DNA of 64,000 nucleotides from Methylobacterium sp. J-048 (GCF_022829515.1 NZ_JAKSYL010000227.1:1-64000); one strand, 5' to 3'; positions 45,369 through 55,848 are shown, numbered from the stretch's first letter. Notes: generated by a model from the letters alone, not told the origin. A program made the numbers and translations.

Positions 45369-46237
45369 CGCTCCGCTTCGCCTACAACACCAACGGCGCG
45401 GCCAACCACCGCCTCGACGACGCGATCCACCTGATCAAGGCGGCGGGCTACGACGGCGTCGCCCTGACCCTCGACATTCACCACCTTGACCCGTTCGCCG
45501 AGAGCTGGGCCGCCGAGGCTGGCCGGGTCGCGAGCCTGCTGGAGAGGCTGGAGCTGGCCTGCGTCATCGAGACCGGCGCCCGTTTTTTGCTCGACCCCAA
45601 CGCCAAGCACGAGCCGACCCTGGTCACGGCGGATGCAGCCGGGCGCGCCCGGCGGGTGGGATTCCTGAAACGCGCCGTCGAGATCGGCGCGATCCTGTCG
45701 GCTGAGGCGGTGTCGTTCTGGGCCGGCGTGCCCCAGCCCGGTGTGGATCATGACGAGGCCCGCCGTTGGCTGGTCGACGGGCTGCACGAGGTCGCGGCCT
45801 TTGCCAGCCAAGCCGGCGTGGTGCCGTGCCTGGAGCCCGAGCCCGGCATGCTGATCGAGACCCTGGACGATTACGCGGCTCTCGACGTTCCCGGGCTGAA
45901 GCTCGCCCTGGACACCGGCCACTGCCTCGTCACCGGCGAGCGCGAGCCGGCCGCGGCCGTGTGCGAGTTCGCCGACCGGATCGGCACCGTGGCGATCGAG
46001 GACATGAAGCGCGGCAGCCACATCCACCTGCCCTTCGGCGAGGGGGACATGGACGTGCCGGGCGTGCTCGAGGCGCTCGAGGAGATCGGCTTCGGCAAGC
46101 TGGTCTGCGTCGAGCTCTCCCGCGAGAGCCACCGGGCCGACGTGATGATCCCGCAGGCGCTGGATTACCTGCGCGGCTGCCGCCGCCCGGGCCCGGAACT
46201 CGCCAGCGAGCAGAAGACGCGGCGGCAATGGCAGTGA
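45365..46237 (+). CDS. Sugar phosphate isomerase/epimerase (TIM barrel)
   Basis: A 290-residue AP-endonuclease-2-type TIM barrel. FAYNTNGAANHRLDDAIHLIKAAGYDGVALTLD is the first strand-helix set; PCLEPEPGMLIE, LKLALDTGHCL and LVCVELSRESHRA supply likely metal ligands (E, D/H, E). Relatives include IolE/IolH in inositol breakdown and xylose-isomerase-like epimerases. GTG at 45365 overlaps the YcaO stop, so the two proteins are made together and may work on the same molecule. A repeat follows at 46251. Confidence 0.88.
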   Translation: MTLRFAYNTNGAANHRLDDAIHLIKAAGYDGVALTLDIHHLDPFAESWAAEAGRVASLLERLELACVIETGARFLLDPNAKHEPTLVTADAAGRARRVGFLKRAVEIGAILSAEAVSFWAGVPQPGVDHDEARRWLVDGLHEVAAFASQAGVVPCLEPEPGMLIETLDDYAALDVPGLKLALDTGHCLVTGEREPAAAVCEFADRIGTVAIEDMKRGSHIHLPFGEGDMDVPGVLEALEEIGFGKLVCVELSRESHRADVMIPQALDYLRGCRRPGPELASEQKTRRQWQ

Positions 46238-46250
46238 TGGGACACGCGCC

Positions 46251-46361
46251 TCTCTCCTCCCCCTTGCGGGGAGGAGCCGGAGGTGGGGGTGGCGCAGGAT
46301 CGAGCGACACGGTGCCGTCTGCGCCACCCCCACCCCTACCCCTCCCCGCAAGGGGGAGGGG
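46251..46361. repeat. GC-rich palindromic repeat before the glycosyltransferase gene
   Basis: CTCCTCCCCCTTGCGGGGAG around 46254 and CCTCCCCGCAAGGGGGAGGG at 46341 are each hairpins, and GGAGGTGGGGGTGGCGC is answered by GCGCCACCCCCACCCC, so the whole 111 bases fold on themselves. A different family from the CTCATCCTGAGG repeats on either side. Confidence 0.8.
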
Positions 46362-46385
46362 ATCCTGGTCATCCGGCGTCCCCCG

Positions 46386-47624
46386 ATGAGAATCCTCTTC
46401 CTCAGCCGCCGCTACTTCCCGGCGATTTCCGGCATGAGCGTCTACGCGCAGAACCTGCTGCGCGAGCTGGTCGGGGCCGGCCACGACGTGACGATGATCT
46501 CGCAGTACCGGGGCGATGCCTTCGGGACCCGGGTCTATGGCGGCGGCCCGCCGCCGGCCGTGCCGGGCGTGCGGGTGATCGGCCTGGAGCAGCTCGGCGA
46601 ACAAACATCGGGCGATTTCGAGCGCGATATCGCCACCATGGTCGAGGCGATCGAGCGGGAGCACGCGCAGGCGCCGTTCGACCTGCTGCACGCGCAATAC
46701 GGCTATCCCACCGGCTGGGCGGTCCTGCTCGCGGCCAGAAAACTCGGGGTGCCGAGCGTGGTCTCGATTCAGGGCGGCGACGGCCATTGGGTCGGCTCCT
46801 GCTGCGAGACCCACCGGGTGGCGATGTGCGAAGTCCTGGCCCACGCCAACGCGTTGCTGATCGGTGGCGCGTCTTTCGTGGACGAAGTCTGCGAGCGCCT
46901 CGGCTCCGATCCGGCCCGCTTCACCATCGTACCCGGCGCGGTCGACACCGAACGGTTCGCGCAAGGGACACAGGACGGCTTGCCGGCGCCGCATGCCGGC
47001 CCGATCCGGCTGTTCTACCACGGCCGGGTCGACCGCCGGAAAGGCGTGCTCGACTTCATCAACGCCCTGGCGATCCTGCGCGAGCAGGGTACGCCGTTTG
47101 CCGCCACAATCTCGGGGATCGGGCCGGACGTGGAGCCGGCCCAGGCGCTGGCCGCGGACCTCGCCTTCTCGCCGCGGGACATCGCTTTCACCGGCTACGC
47201 CGAATACGGCCGCGTCCCGGATCTCTATCGCCGCGCCGACGTGTTCGTGTCGCCGACCTATGCGGAAGGCTTCTCCAACACGATCCTGGAGGCGATGGCG
47301 GCCGGGCTCGCGGTGGTCTCCTGCCACGCGGTCGGCGTCTCGGATTGCCTGCGCGACGGCGAAAACGGCCTGCTGGTCGATCCGGGCGACATCCCTGCGC
47401 TCGCCGCCGCGCTCACTCGCATCGTCACCGATGCGGAACTCCGCCACACGCTGGCGACGGCCGGGCTGGAAGAGTGCCGCCGGGTCTATTCCTGGAGCGC
47501 CGTTGGCCGCCAGATCATGGAGGTCTACGCGGGCGTGCGCCACGAGCGTCCGGCCACGGATTTTTCCGTCGACCTGCCCGAGGACCCGACCTGCCGCTTC
47601 CGCGCCGAGCCGCATCTGCTCTGA
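46386..47624 (+). CDS. GT4 glycosyltransferase, MshA-like
   Basis: A 412-residue GT-B enzyme. N-terminal domain: MRILFLSRRYFPAISGMSVYAQNLL, HAQYGYPTGWAVLLAARKL. Donor-side domain: RLFYHGRVDRRKGVLDFINAL, ending VSPTYAEGFSNTILEAMAAGLAVVSC, the GT4 E-x7-E region. MshA of mycothiol synthesis, which joins GlcNAc to inositol phosphate, is of this family, and the neighbours (ino1, PIG-L deacetylase) favour a similar step. Sequence alone cannot give donor or acceptor; other GT4 enzymes make glycans or glycolipids. Confidence 0.88.
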   Translation: MRILFLSRRYFPAISGMSVYAQNLLRELVGAGHDVTMISQYRGDAFGTRVYGGGPPPAVPGVRVIGLEQLGEQTSGDFERDIATMVEAIEREHAQAPFDLLHAQYGYPTGWAVLLAARKLGVPSVVSIQGGDGHWVGSCCETHRVAMCEVLAHANALLIGGASFVDEVCERLGSDPARFTIVPGAVDTERFAQGTQDGLPAPHAGPIRLFYHGRVDRRKGVLDFINALAILREQGTPFAATISGIGPDVEPAQALAADLAFSPRDIAFTGYAEYGRVPDLYRRADVFVSPTYAEGFSNTILEAMAAGLAVVSCHAVGVSDCLRDGENGLLVDPGDIPALAAALTRIVTDAELRHTLATAGLEECRRVYSWSAVGRQIMEVYAGVRHERPATDFSVDLPEDPTCRFRAEPHLL

Positions 47625-47652
47625 AGGCCGGCCAAATCCGCGATACGCCAAT

Positions 47653-47776
47653 CCTCCCCCTCATCCTGAGGTGCGGCGAAGCCGCCTCGAAGGAGCCCTC
47701 CCGCCGGCCGCGCGATCCCCGGAGCCCTCCTTCGAGGCCTGTGCTGCGCTCCGGCACTTCAGGACGAAGGGGAGGG
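47653..47776. repeat. Interspersed palindromic repeat before the deacetylase gene
   Basis: CTCCCCCTCATCCTGAGGTGC at 47653 and its imperfect complement GCACTTCAGGACGAAGGGGAG to about 47774, with the inner GGAGCCCTCCTTCGAGGC string shared with 1-57 and 43599-43715. A diverged copy of that family. Confidence 0.75.
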
Positions 47777-47807
47777 TGGGACATTGCAAGCCGATAGGCG
47801 CCAAACC

Positions 47808-48566
47808 ATGCCCACCGCCCTCGCCCTCTCGCCCCATCTCGACGATGCGGCCTTCTCCTGCGGTGGCCTGCTGGCCAGCCTGGCGCGGGAGGGCTGGCAC
47901 GTGGTGATGGCGACGTTGTTCACCGAAAGCGTCGCCGGCCCGAAAGGCTTCGCGCTCGCCTGCCAGCTCGACAAGGGCTTGCCGGCCGGGATCGACTATA
48001 TGGCCCTGCGCCGCACCGAGGATGTCTGCGCCGCCACGGAACTCGGGATCGCGCCGCTCCGGCATCTGCCGTTCCGGGAAGCGCCGCACCGGGGCTACGG
48101 CTCCGCGCCGGAGCTGTTCTCGGAAACCCGCACCGATGACGGCATCGCGGCCGCGTTGGCGCCGGCATTGGCCGCACTGATCGCCGCGGAGAACCCCGAT
48201 CTCATCCTCGCACCGCAGGCGGTCGGCGGCCATGTCGATCACGTCCAGGCGGTTCGCGCCTTGACCAGCCTCGCCGTGTCGGCGCCGATCCTGTGGTGGC
48301 GCGATTTTCCCTACACGGTCCGCGAGGCCGCGCCCCGGGAGCCCCTGGCCGAGCTGTTCGCCGCCCTGCCGACACAACGGATGGTCCTCGATCCCGAGGC
48401 CCAGGCGCGGAAACGCGCCGCCTGCGCCGCCTATGCGAGCCAGATCGGCTTCCAGTTCGGCGGCGTGGCCGGCCTCGACGCGCGGCTCGCACGGGAGGAG
48501 GGGACCGAGCGCTTCCGCCTCACGGGCCGGCTCGACGTGGCGATCCCAGGCCTCGATGCCGCTTGA
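47808..48566 (+). CDS. PIG-L / MshB-like deacetylase
   Basis: A 252-residue zinc-dependent N-deacetylase. SPHLDDAAFSCGGLLASLA is the (H)xDD zinc motif, and GGHVDHVQAVRAL carries the HxxH second site. MshB of mycothiol and BshB of bacillithiol synthesis, as well as LmbE-type enzymes, belong here; they free the amine of GlcNAc-linked aglycones. The location after inositol synthase and a GT4 gene fits N-acetylglucosaminyl-inositol as substrate, by analogy only. ATG at 47808 is preferred; TTG at 47784 lies by the repeat. The next gene overlaps its end by 11 bases. Confidence 0.88.
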   Translation: MPTALALSPHLDDAAFSCGGLLASLAREGWHVVMATLFTESVAGPKGFALACQLDKGLPAGIDYMALRRTEDVCAATELGIAPLRHLPFREAPHRGYGSAPELFSETRTDDGIAAALAPALAALIAAENPDLILAPQAVGGHVDHVQAVRALTSLAVSAPILWWRDFPYTVREAAPREPLAELFAALPTQRMVLDPEAQARKRAACAAYASQIGFQFGGVAGLDARLAREEGTERFRLTGRLDVAIPGLDAA

Positions 48567-49179
48567 GCCGCGGGCGCCGAAATCCCTGGCCGATCCGGGG
48601 GCACTGGCCGCCCGCCGCGCGCTGATCGCCGCGCCGCATATCGCCCCGATCCGGGCGCTGGCCGAGCGGATTTCTGCAGAGCGGGGCGCGCCGGTCCCGG
48701 TCCCCGATCCCCTGGACGGCGGCGTCGCAGCGCGGATGCTGCTGCTTTTGGAGACGCCGGGGCCGGCGGTGCTGCGCACCGGCTTCGTCACCCGCGACAG
48801 CGCGAACGGCACGGCAGCCAACCTGTTCCGCTTCCTCCAAGAGTCCGGCATCCCGCGGGGCGACACACTGATCTGGAACGTGGTGCCCTGGCTGATCCAC
48901 GCAGAGGGCGCCCTGAACCGGGCGCCGCGCCGGGCGGAAATCATTGCGGCCGCGCCCTATCTCGCGCCGCTCCTGGACCTGCTGCCGCGGCTGACCGTGG
49001 CGGTGCTCGCCGGCCGCTACGCCAATGGGGCGGCACCGGCGATCGCGGCCCTACGCCCGGGCCTGCCGCTGATCGCGATCCCCCATCCGAGCCCGACCTA
49101 TGTCTGCACTGCGCCGGAGGTGCCGGCGCGGATCCGTCGCGGGCTGTCGGAAGCGGCGGCGATCCTGCGTCGCGGATAG
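48556..49179 (+). CDS. Uracil-DNA-glycosylase-fold protein
   Basis: A 207-residue protein of the UDG superfamily: VLRTGFVTRDSANGTAANLFRFLQESG with TLIWNVVPWLIH matches motif 1 and its flank, and LIAIPHPSPTYV matches the HPSP motif 2. The iron-sulfur cysteines of family 4 UDGs are absent. Members are DNA-repair glycosylases. Start overlap with the deacetylase gene puts it in the same operon, which is unexpected. It is either a passenger repair gene, or a UDG fold with another job. Confidence 0.8.
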   Translation: MPLEPRAPKSLADPGALAARRALIAAPHIAPIRALAERISAERGAPVPVPDPLDGGVAARMLLLLETPGPAVLRTGFVTRDSANGTAANLFRFLQESGIPRGDTLIWNVVPWLIHAEGALNRAPRRAEIIAAAPYLAPLLDLLPRLTVAVLAGRYANGAAPAIAALRPGLPLIAIPHPSPTYVCTAPEVPARIRRGLSEAAAILRRG

Positions 49180-49324
49180 CGTCCCCGCCTCAGACCAGGC
49201 CTTCCCTGGCCTTGAGCGCCCGTTCGGCCTACATGCGAGGCAACGGGCCGCGGTCCGGGAACATCCGGCACCGGCGCGGGCCTTCGGCTGGACCGCGCAG
49301 CCGGCAGGGCGGACGCCGAACGGC

Positions 49325-50413
49325 ATGAATTTTCAGGGACAGCACCGGGGGCCGGCGGAACCGGTCGAGCCGGTCGAGCACGACGACACCGTAAGCACGG
49401 CGCGGAAGAGTTGGCGCGGCCGCTATGCCTGGATCGGCACGGCCGCGAGCATCGTGCTGTTCGCGGTTTCGCTCGGGGTGCTGTGGAAGCTCGTCCAGAG
49501 CGTGAGCTGGGCGGAGGTGCGGGCGGCCGTCGCGGCGGCGACCGCCGAGCAGCTCGGCCTCGCCTTCCTGTTCGTCGGGATCAGCTACCTGTTCCTTACG
49601 GGCTACGACGCGCTGGCCCTGCGCCAGCTCCGGATCAAGGTGCCCTACCGCATCACCGCGCTGGCCTCGTTCACCAGCTACGCGGTGAGCTTCACCCTCG
49701 GCTTCCCGCTGCTGACCGCCGGCACGATCCGCTACTGGATCTACGCCCGGCAGGGCCTGTCCACGGCCAAGATCGCGGCGCTCACGGTCATCGCGGGCTT
49801 CACCTTCTGGCTCGGCATGGGCGTGGTGCTGGGCCTCAGCCTGATCATCGAGGCCGGCCAGCTCGCCGGGCTCGCCTTCACGTCGATCCGGATCAACCAG
49901 GGCGTCGGTCTTGCGGCGCTTGCCATGGTGCTCGGCTACCTCGCCTGGGTCTCGGCCAAGAAGCGCAGCATCACCGTCAAGCAGTGGCGGCTGGAACTGC
50001 CGGGCGCGTCGGTCTCGATCGGCCAGATGCTCGTCGGCATCGGCGATGTCTGCGCGGCGGCGGCCGTGCTGTACGTGCTGATGCCGCAGGGGATGAATCT
50101 GGGCTTCACCACCTTCCTGGCGATCTACGTCCTGGCTGCCATGCTGGGCATCGCTTCGAACGCCCCAGGGGGGATCGGGGTGTTCGAGGCCACGGTCCTG
50201 CTCGCCCTGTCGAGCCTGCCGCGCAACGAGGTGCTGACCTCGCTGCTGCTGTTCCGGGGCTGCTACTACGTCGTGCCGTTCATGACCGCGCTGGCGATGC
50301 TCGGCCTCTACGAGATCGTGAAGCGTGCCGGCGGCGCGCGCGATCCCGGACCGCCCGAGGGCGTTGCCGGCCCGTCCGGGCGCCCACGGCCCGACGATAC
50401 CGGCTCCCGCTGA
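49325..50413 (+). CDS. UPF0104 / lysylphosphatidylglycerol-synthase transmembrane family protein
   Basis: A 362-residue integral membrane protein with about eight segments: IGTAASIVLFAVSLGVLWKL, then LGLAFLFVGISYLFLTGYDALAL, FTSYAVSFTLGFPLLTAGTIRYWIY (family core) and SNAPGGIGVFEATVLLAL (the GGxGxxE signature). This is the flippase half of MprF and of AglD-like proteins; it lacks the lysyl-transferase half. A role moving a lipid-linked or hydrophobic product is possible. It follows the UDG-like gene by 145 bases, and may close the cluster. Confidence 0.85.
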   Translation: MNFQGQHRGPAEPVEPVEHDDTVSTARKSWRGRYAWIGTAASIVLFAVSLGVLWKLVQSVSWAEVRAAVAAATAEQLGLAFLFVGISYLFLTGYDALALRQLRIKVPYRITALASFTSYAVSFTLGFPLLTAGTIRYWIYARQGLSTAKIAALTVIAGFTFWLGMGVVLGLSLIIEAGQLAGLAFTSIRINQGVGLAALAMVLGYLAWVSAKKRSITVKQWRLELPGASVSIGQMLVGIGDVCAAAAVLYVLMPQGMNLGFTTFLAIYVLAAMLGIASNAPGGIGVFEATVLLALSSLPRNEVLTSLLLFRGCYYVVPFMTALAMLGLYEIVKRAGGARDPGPPEGVAGPSGRPRPDDTGSR

Positions 50414-50435
50414 CTGGTTCGGTACGGCGTCGACC

Positions 50436-51701
50436 ATGTCCGACCGCCCGCGCAGTTCCCAATCCTGGATGGGCGCCGCGATTGCCGCCGGCCTCTTCGG
50501 CAGCGCCGTCGCGCTGTCCGGTCGTCTCGAACTTCCGCTGATCCTCGCCGGCCTCGGCGCGGTCTGCCTCGGGGGCTGGCTCGGAGGGCGCGGCCGCGAA
50601 ACCCCGCCGCCACGGCCGGCGGCAACGGCCCAGCGCCACGCGATCGCCGAGGCGCTTCTGGCGCATGTCCCGGACCCGGTCATCCTCGTGGACCGGCGCA
50701 CGCTGGTGGTGGAGGCCAATCCGGCCGCCCGCGCGCTGCTGCCGGCCCTGCATCAGGCCCGGCCCCTATCCTTCGCGCTCCGCAGCCCGGAGGTTCTCGA
50801 CGGGGTCGAAGCGGTCCTCAGTTCCGGCTTGCCCCGCCGTGTCGCGCTCTCGACCCGGGTCCCGCTGGAGCGCACCTTCGAGGTCCAGATCGGCGCCCTG
50901 CCGATGCCGGACGGGTCGGGGGTCAGCGCCGTGCTGTTCCTGCGCGATCTGACTTCGGCCCGCCGCCTCGAGGCGATGCGGGTCGATTTCGTGGCCAATG
51001 CCAGCCACGAGCTGCGCACGCCGCTGGCCACCCTGATCGGGTTCATCGAGACCCTGCAGGGGCCGGCCCGCGACGATGCGCAGGCGCGCGAGCGCTTTCT
51101 CGAGATCATGCGCGTCCAGGCGCTGCGCATGACCCGGCTGATCGACGACCTGCTGTCGCTGTCGCGGATCGAATTGCGCGAGCACGTGGCCCCGACCACC
51201 GTGGTCGATCTCGGTGCGCTCGCCCGTCAGATGGTCGACGCGCAGGGGCCACCCGCCGAGGCGCGGGGCGCCACGGTGCAGTTCGCGGACGGCGACGGCC
51301 CGTATCCGGTGCCCGGGGATGCCGACGAACTCGCTCGGGTGATCGAGAACCTGATCGAGAACGCCGTGAAGTACGGCGGCGGCCATGTCGGCGTCGGCCT
51401 GAGCCGGGAGGACGATCCCCGGCTCGGCCGCCGGATCGTGCTGTCGGTGACGGATGACGGCCCCGGCATCCCACCCGAGCACATCCCGCGCCTGACCGAG
51501 CGCTTCTACCGGGTCGACGTGGCCTCCAGCCGTGCCCGCGGCGGGACGGGGCTCGGCCTCGCCATTGTCAAGCACAGCCTCAACCGCCACCGCGGCCGCC
51601 TCGCCATCGAGAGCACGGTCGGCCAGGGGACCATCGTGCGCGTCAGCCTGCCGGAATACGGCGCCGTCGCCGAGCTGCCGCGCGCAGCCGATCAGAGGTA
51701 G
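50436..51701 (+). CDS. phoR: PhoR-like sensor histidine kinase
   Basis: A 421-residue kinase. Two hydrophobic segments in the first 50 residues (AAIAAGLFGSAVALSGRLELPLILAGLGAVCLGGWLGG) without a large periplasmic loop, as in PhoR. Then a PAS domain (HVPDPVILVDRRTLVVEANPAAR), DHp with NASHELRTPLATLIGFIETLQG (H near 190), and ATPase boxes NLIENAVKYG, DDGPGIPPEH and GTGLGLAIVKH. PhoR controls phosphate starvation genes with PhoB; in alphaproteobacteria pst and phoB normally follow. Here a GST gene converges instead, so the partner is elsewhere and the name is moderately sure. Confidence 0.82.
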   Translation: MSDRPRSSQSWMGAAIAAGLFGSAVALSGRLELPLILAGLGAVCLGGWLGGRGRETPPPRPAATAQRHAIAEALLAHVPDPVILVDRRTLVVEANPAARALLPALHQARPLSFALRSPEVLDGVEAVLSSGLPRRVALSTRVPLERTFEVQIGALPMPDGSGVSAVLFLRDLTSARRLEAMRVDFVANASHELRTPLATLIGFIETLQGPARDDAQARERFLEIMRVQALRMTRLIDDLLSLSRIELREHVAPTTVVDLGALARQMVDAQGPPAEARGATVQFADGDGPYPVPGDADELARVIENLIENAVKYGGGHVGVGLSREDDPRLGRRIVLSVTDDGPGIPPEHIPRLTERFYRVDVASSRARGGTGLGLAIVKHSLNRHRGRLAIESTVGQGTIVRVSLPEYGAVAELPRAADQR

Positions 51702-52294
51702 GGGCCGATCCCGAGTCCGGTCTCGACGCGGGTGATCCAGGGACGGAGAGCCGGGTATGGGGCGAGGTCGAAGCCGCCTTCGTGGGCCATGCGGGTGTAG
51801 GCGACCAAAGCTACGTCGGCGAGCGTCAGCGCGTCGCCAACCATGAAGGCGGAGCGTTCGAGCGTCCCCTGCATCAGCCGCAGCGCGTCCTCACCGCGTT
51901 CCGCGAGCTTCGGGTCGAGCTCCTCCGGGGCGCGCTTGAGGTAGAGGAGCTGGTAGCGGCGGACCGCGATGTAGGGTTCGTGGCTGTACTGCTCCCAGAA
52001 CATCCATTGCAGCATCCGGGCGCGGGCGCGCGCCGCCTCAGGCACCAGCGCCGAGCCTTCGGCCAGATGGATGATGATCGCGTTCGACTCCGACAGCGTC
52101 TCGCCGTCGGGGAAGACGACCAGCGGCACCCGGCCGGCGGGGTTGAGCGCCAAAAACGCCGGTTCGCGCGTCCCTCCGCCCGGCACATCGACGTCGCGCC
52201 AGACCGAAGGAATGCCGAGATGGGCGGCCACCCATTTGACCTTCAGGCAGTTTCCGGAGCCGGGATCGCCGTAGATGGTCAGGGGTTCGGTCAC
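51692..52294 (-). CDS. Glutathione S-transferase family protein
   Basis: A 200-residue GST. The thioredoxin-fold half is LTIYGDPGSGNCLKVKW (catalytic Ser region), NPAGRVPLVVFPDGETLSESNAIIIHLAEGS with the SNAI glutathione-binding motif, and the helical half FMVGDALTLADVALVAYTRMA. It conjugates glutathione to electrophiles; substrate unknown. GTG at 52294 has GAGGG at good spacing; a second GTG at 52321 is possible. It ends with a ten-base overlap with the convergent phoR. Confidence 0.9.
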   Translation of the reverse strand: MTEPLTIYGDPGSGNCLKVKWVAAHLGIPSVWRDVDVPGGGTREPAFLALNPAGRVPLVVFPDGETLSESNAIIIHLAEGSALVPEAARARARMLQWMFWEQYSHEPYIAVRRYQLLYLKRAPEELDPKLAERGEDALRLMQGTLERSAFMVGDALTLADVALVAYTRMAHEGGFDLAPYPALRPWITRVETGLGIGPYL

Positions 52295-52414
52295 TGGCAC
52301 CCTCGCAGACCTGGGTGGCACGGTTCACATATCGCCTTGCATACGATGTGATCGATATCCTGTCCTGCACGGGCTGCGATGTTCACACAACGCGTTGAGC
52401 GAGGCTCGACGCGC

Positions 52415-52510
52415 CCCCTCTCCCGTGCGGGGGAGGGCTGGGGTGAGGGGCCAGGTTTGTCCGGAGAGGTCGCATCCCTCACCCTGTCCCTCTCCCGCAC
52501 GGGAGAGGGG
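52415..52510. repeat. Palindromic repeat, CCCTCTCCCG family
   Basis: CCCCTCTCCCGTGCGGGGG at 52415 and CCCTCTCCCGCACGGGAGAGGGG ending at 52510 enclose GGTGAGGGGCCAGGTTTGTC and CCGGAGAGGTCGCATCCCTC. A nearly identical unit, spacer included, stands at 60912-61008. The gap 52295-52627 holds nothing else recognised. Confidence 0.85.
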
Positions 52511-52627
52511 ACCTGCGCTACACCTGCCCGCGTGTTGGCCCAGCCCGATAGGCGAATCCGGTTGCGGGCCTGCGACAGTCAACTCTGTCGGGCGCATCGT
52601 GATTCGACAATGTGCGTCGGGCAGCCC

Positions 52628-52658
52628 TTGACCTTCCCATGATGGGAAGCCCCATCTG
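52628..52658 (+). promoter_or_regulatory. CueR-type copper promoter of copA
   Basis: TTGACC (-35) at 52628-52633, a 19-base spacer holding the perfect dyad CTTCCCA-TGA-TGGGAAG (52633-52649), and a weak -10 CATCTG at 52653-52658. The 19-base spacer and the ACCTTCC half-site are those of CueR/MerR metal promoters. The position puts transcription start almost on the annotated copA ATG. Confidence 0.78.
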
Positions 52659-52665
52659 AGCCGGC

Positions 52666-55163
<2,498 letters not shown>

Positions 55164-55167
<4 letters not shown>

Positions 55168-55631
55168 GCGCGATCACGATCGGCGAGGCGGCGCGGCGCA
55201 CCGGCGTCTCGGCCAAGATGATCCGCTGGTACGAGGCCACCGGCCTGCTGCCGCCCGCGACCCGCTCCGAGGCGGGCTACCGCCACTACGACGACTCGGA
55301 TCTGCACACCCTGCGCTTCGTCCGCCGCGCCCGCGACCTCGGCTTCAGCGTCGAGGCCATCGCGGACCTGCTGGCACTCTGGCGCGACCGCGCCCGGCCG
55401 AGCGCCGGCGTAAAGGCGATCGCCGAGGAGCAGATCGCGGATCTGCGCCGCCGCATCGCCGAGCTGGAGGGCATGGCCCGGACCCTGGAGCGCCTTGCCG
55501 AGAGCTGCTGTGGCGACGAGCGGCCCGAATGCCCGATCCTGGATGATCTTGCGACGGAGGACCATTCACCTGTGCCGCGGCGAGCGATGCGCGGCTTGTC
55601 TGAGCGGCGACGTGCGCGCGGGATGGTGTAA
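55164..55631 (+). CDS. cueR: Copper-responsive MerR-family regulator
   Basis: A 155-residue MerR activator. DNA-binding part: ITIGEAARRTGVSAKMIRWYEATGLLPPA, then GYRHYDDSDLHTLRFVRRARDLGFS. After the dimer helix comes C115 (of CC) and C123 (CCGDERPECPIL), the C-x7-C Cu(I) loop of CueR. A 30-residue Arg-rich tail follows. Start ATG overlaps the copA stop as ATGA. As the second gene of the copA operon, it is expected to activate its own synthesis. Confidence 0.92.
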
Positions 55632-55654
55632 TCTGCTTCGGAGGGTTCGGACTC

Positions 55655-55783
55655 ATGACGACGGTTCAGTTCGCCAGCCTCCTCGCCGTGCCGCTCGCGG
55701 GCCTCGCCCTTGGTGTGGGGATGCTGTGGCTGACCGGGAAGACCGGTCGAACTGATACACCGCACGACAAGCGCGGCCGTTGA
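55655..55783 (+). CDS. 42-residue single-pass membrane protein
   Basis: Short frame with ATG at 55655 and GGAGGG about nine bases upstream. One hydrophobic helix (FASLLAVPLAGLALGVGMLWL) and a basic tail (KTGRTDTPHDKRGR). It lies 23 bases after cueR and ends 65 bases before the M20 gene's ATG, so could belong to the copper operon. Family not recognised; the ribosome site and composition support a real gene. Confidence 0.55.
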   Translation: MTTVQFASLLAVPLAGLALGVGMLWLTGKTGRTDTPHDKRGR

Positions 55784-55848
55784 CGCCGCGTCTGGCCCCG
55801 GCTTTGCTGGGCTGGCCGAGACTTGATGGCCACGAAAGCCCCGGACCC

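Noticed and set aside
52275..52642. Several short frames (60-118 codons) between the GST gene and copA
   Set aside because: They run through the CCCTCTCCCG palindrome and give repeat-type peptides (SRAGEGWGEG); none has a ribosome site.
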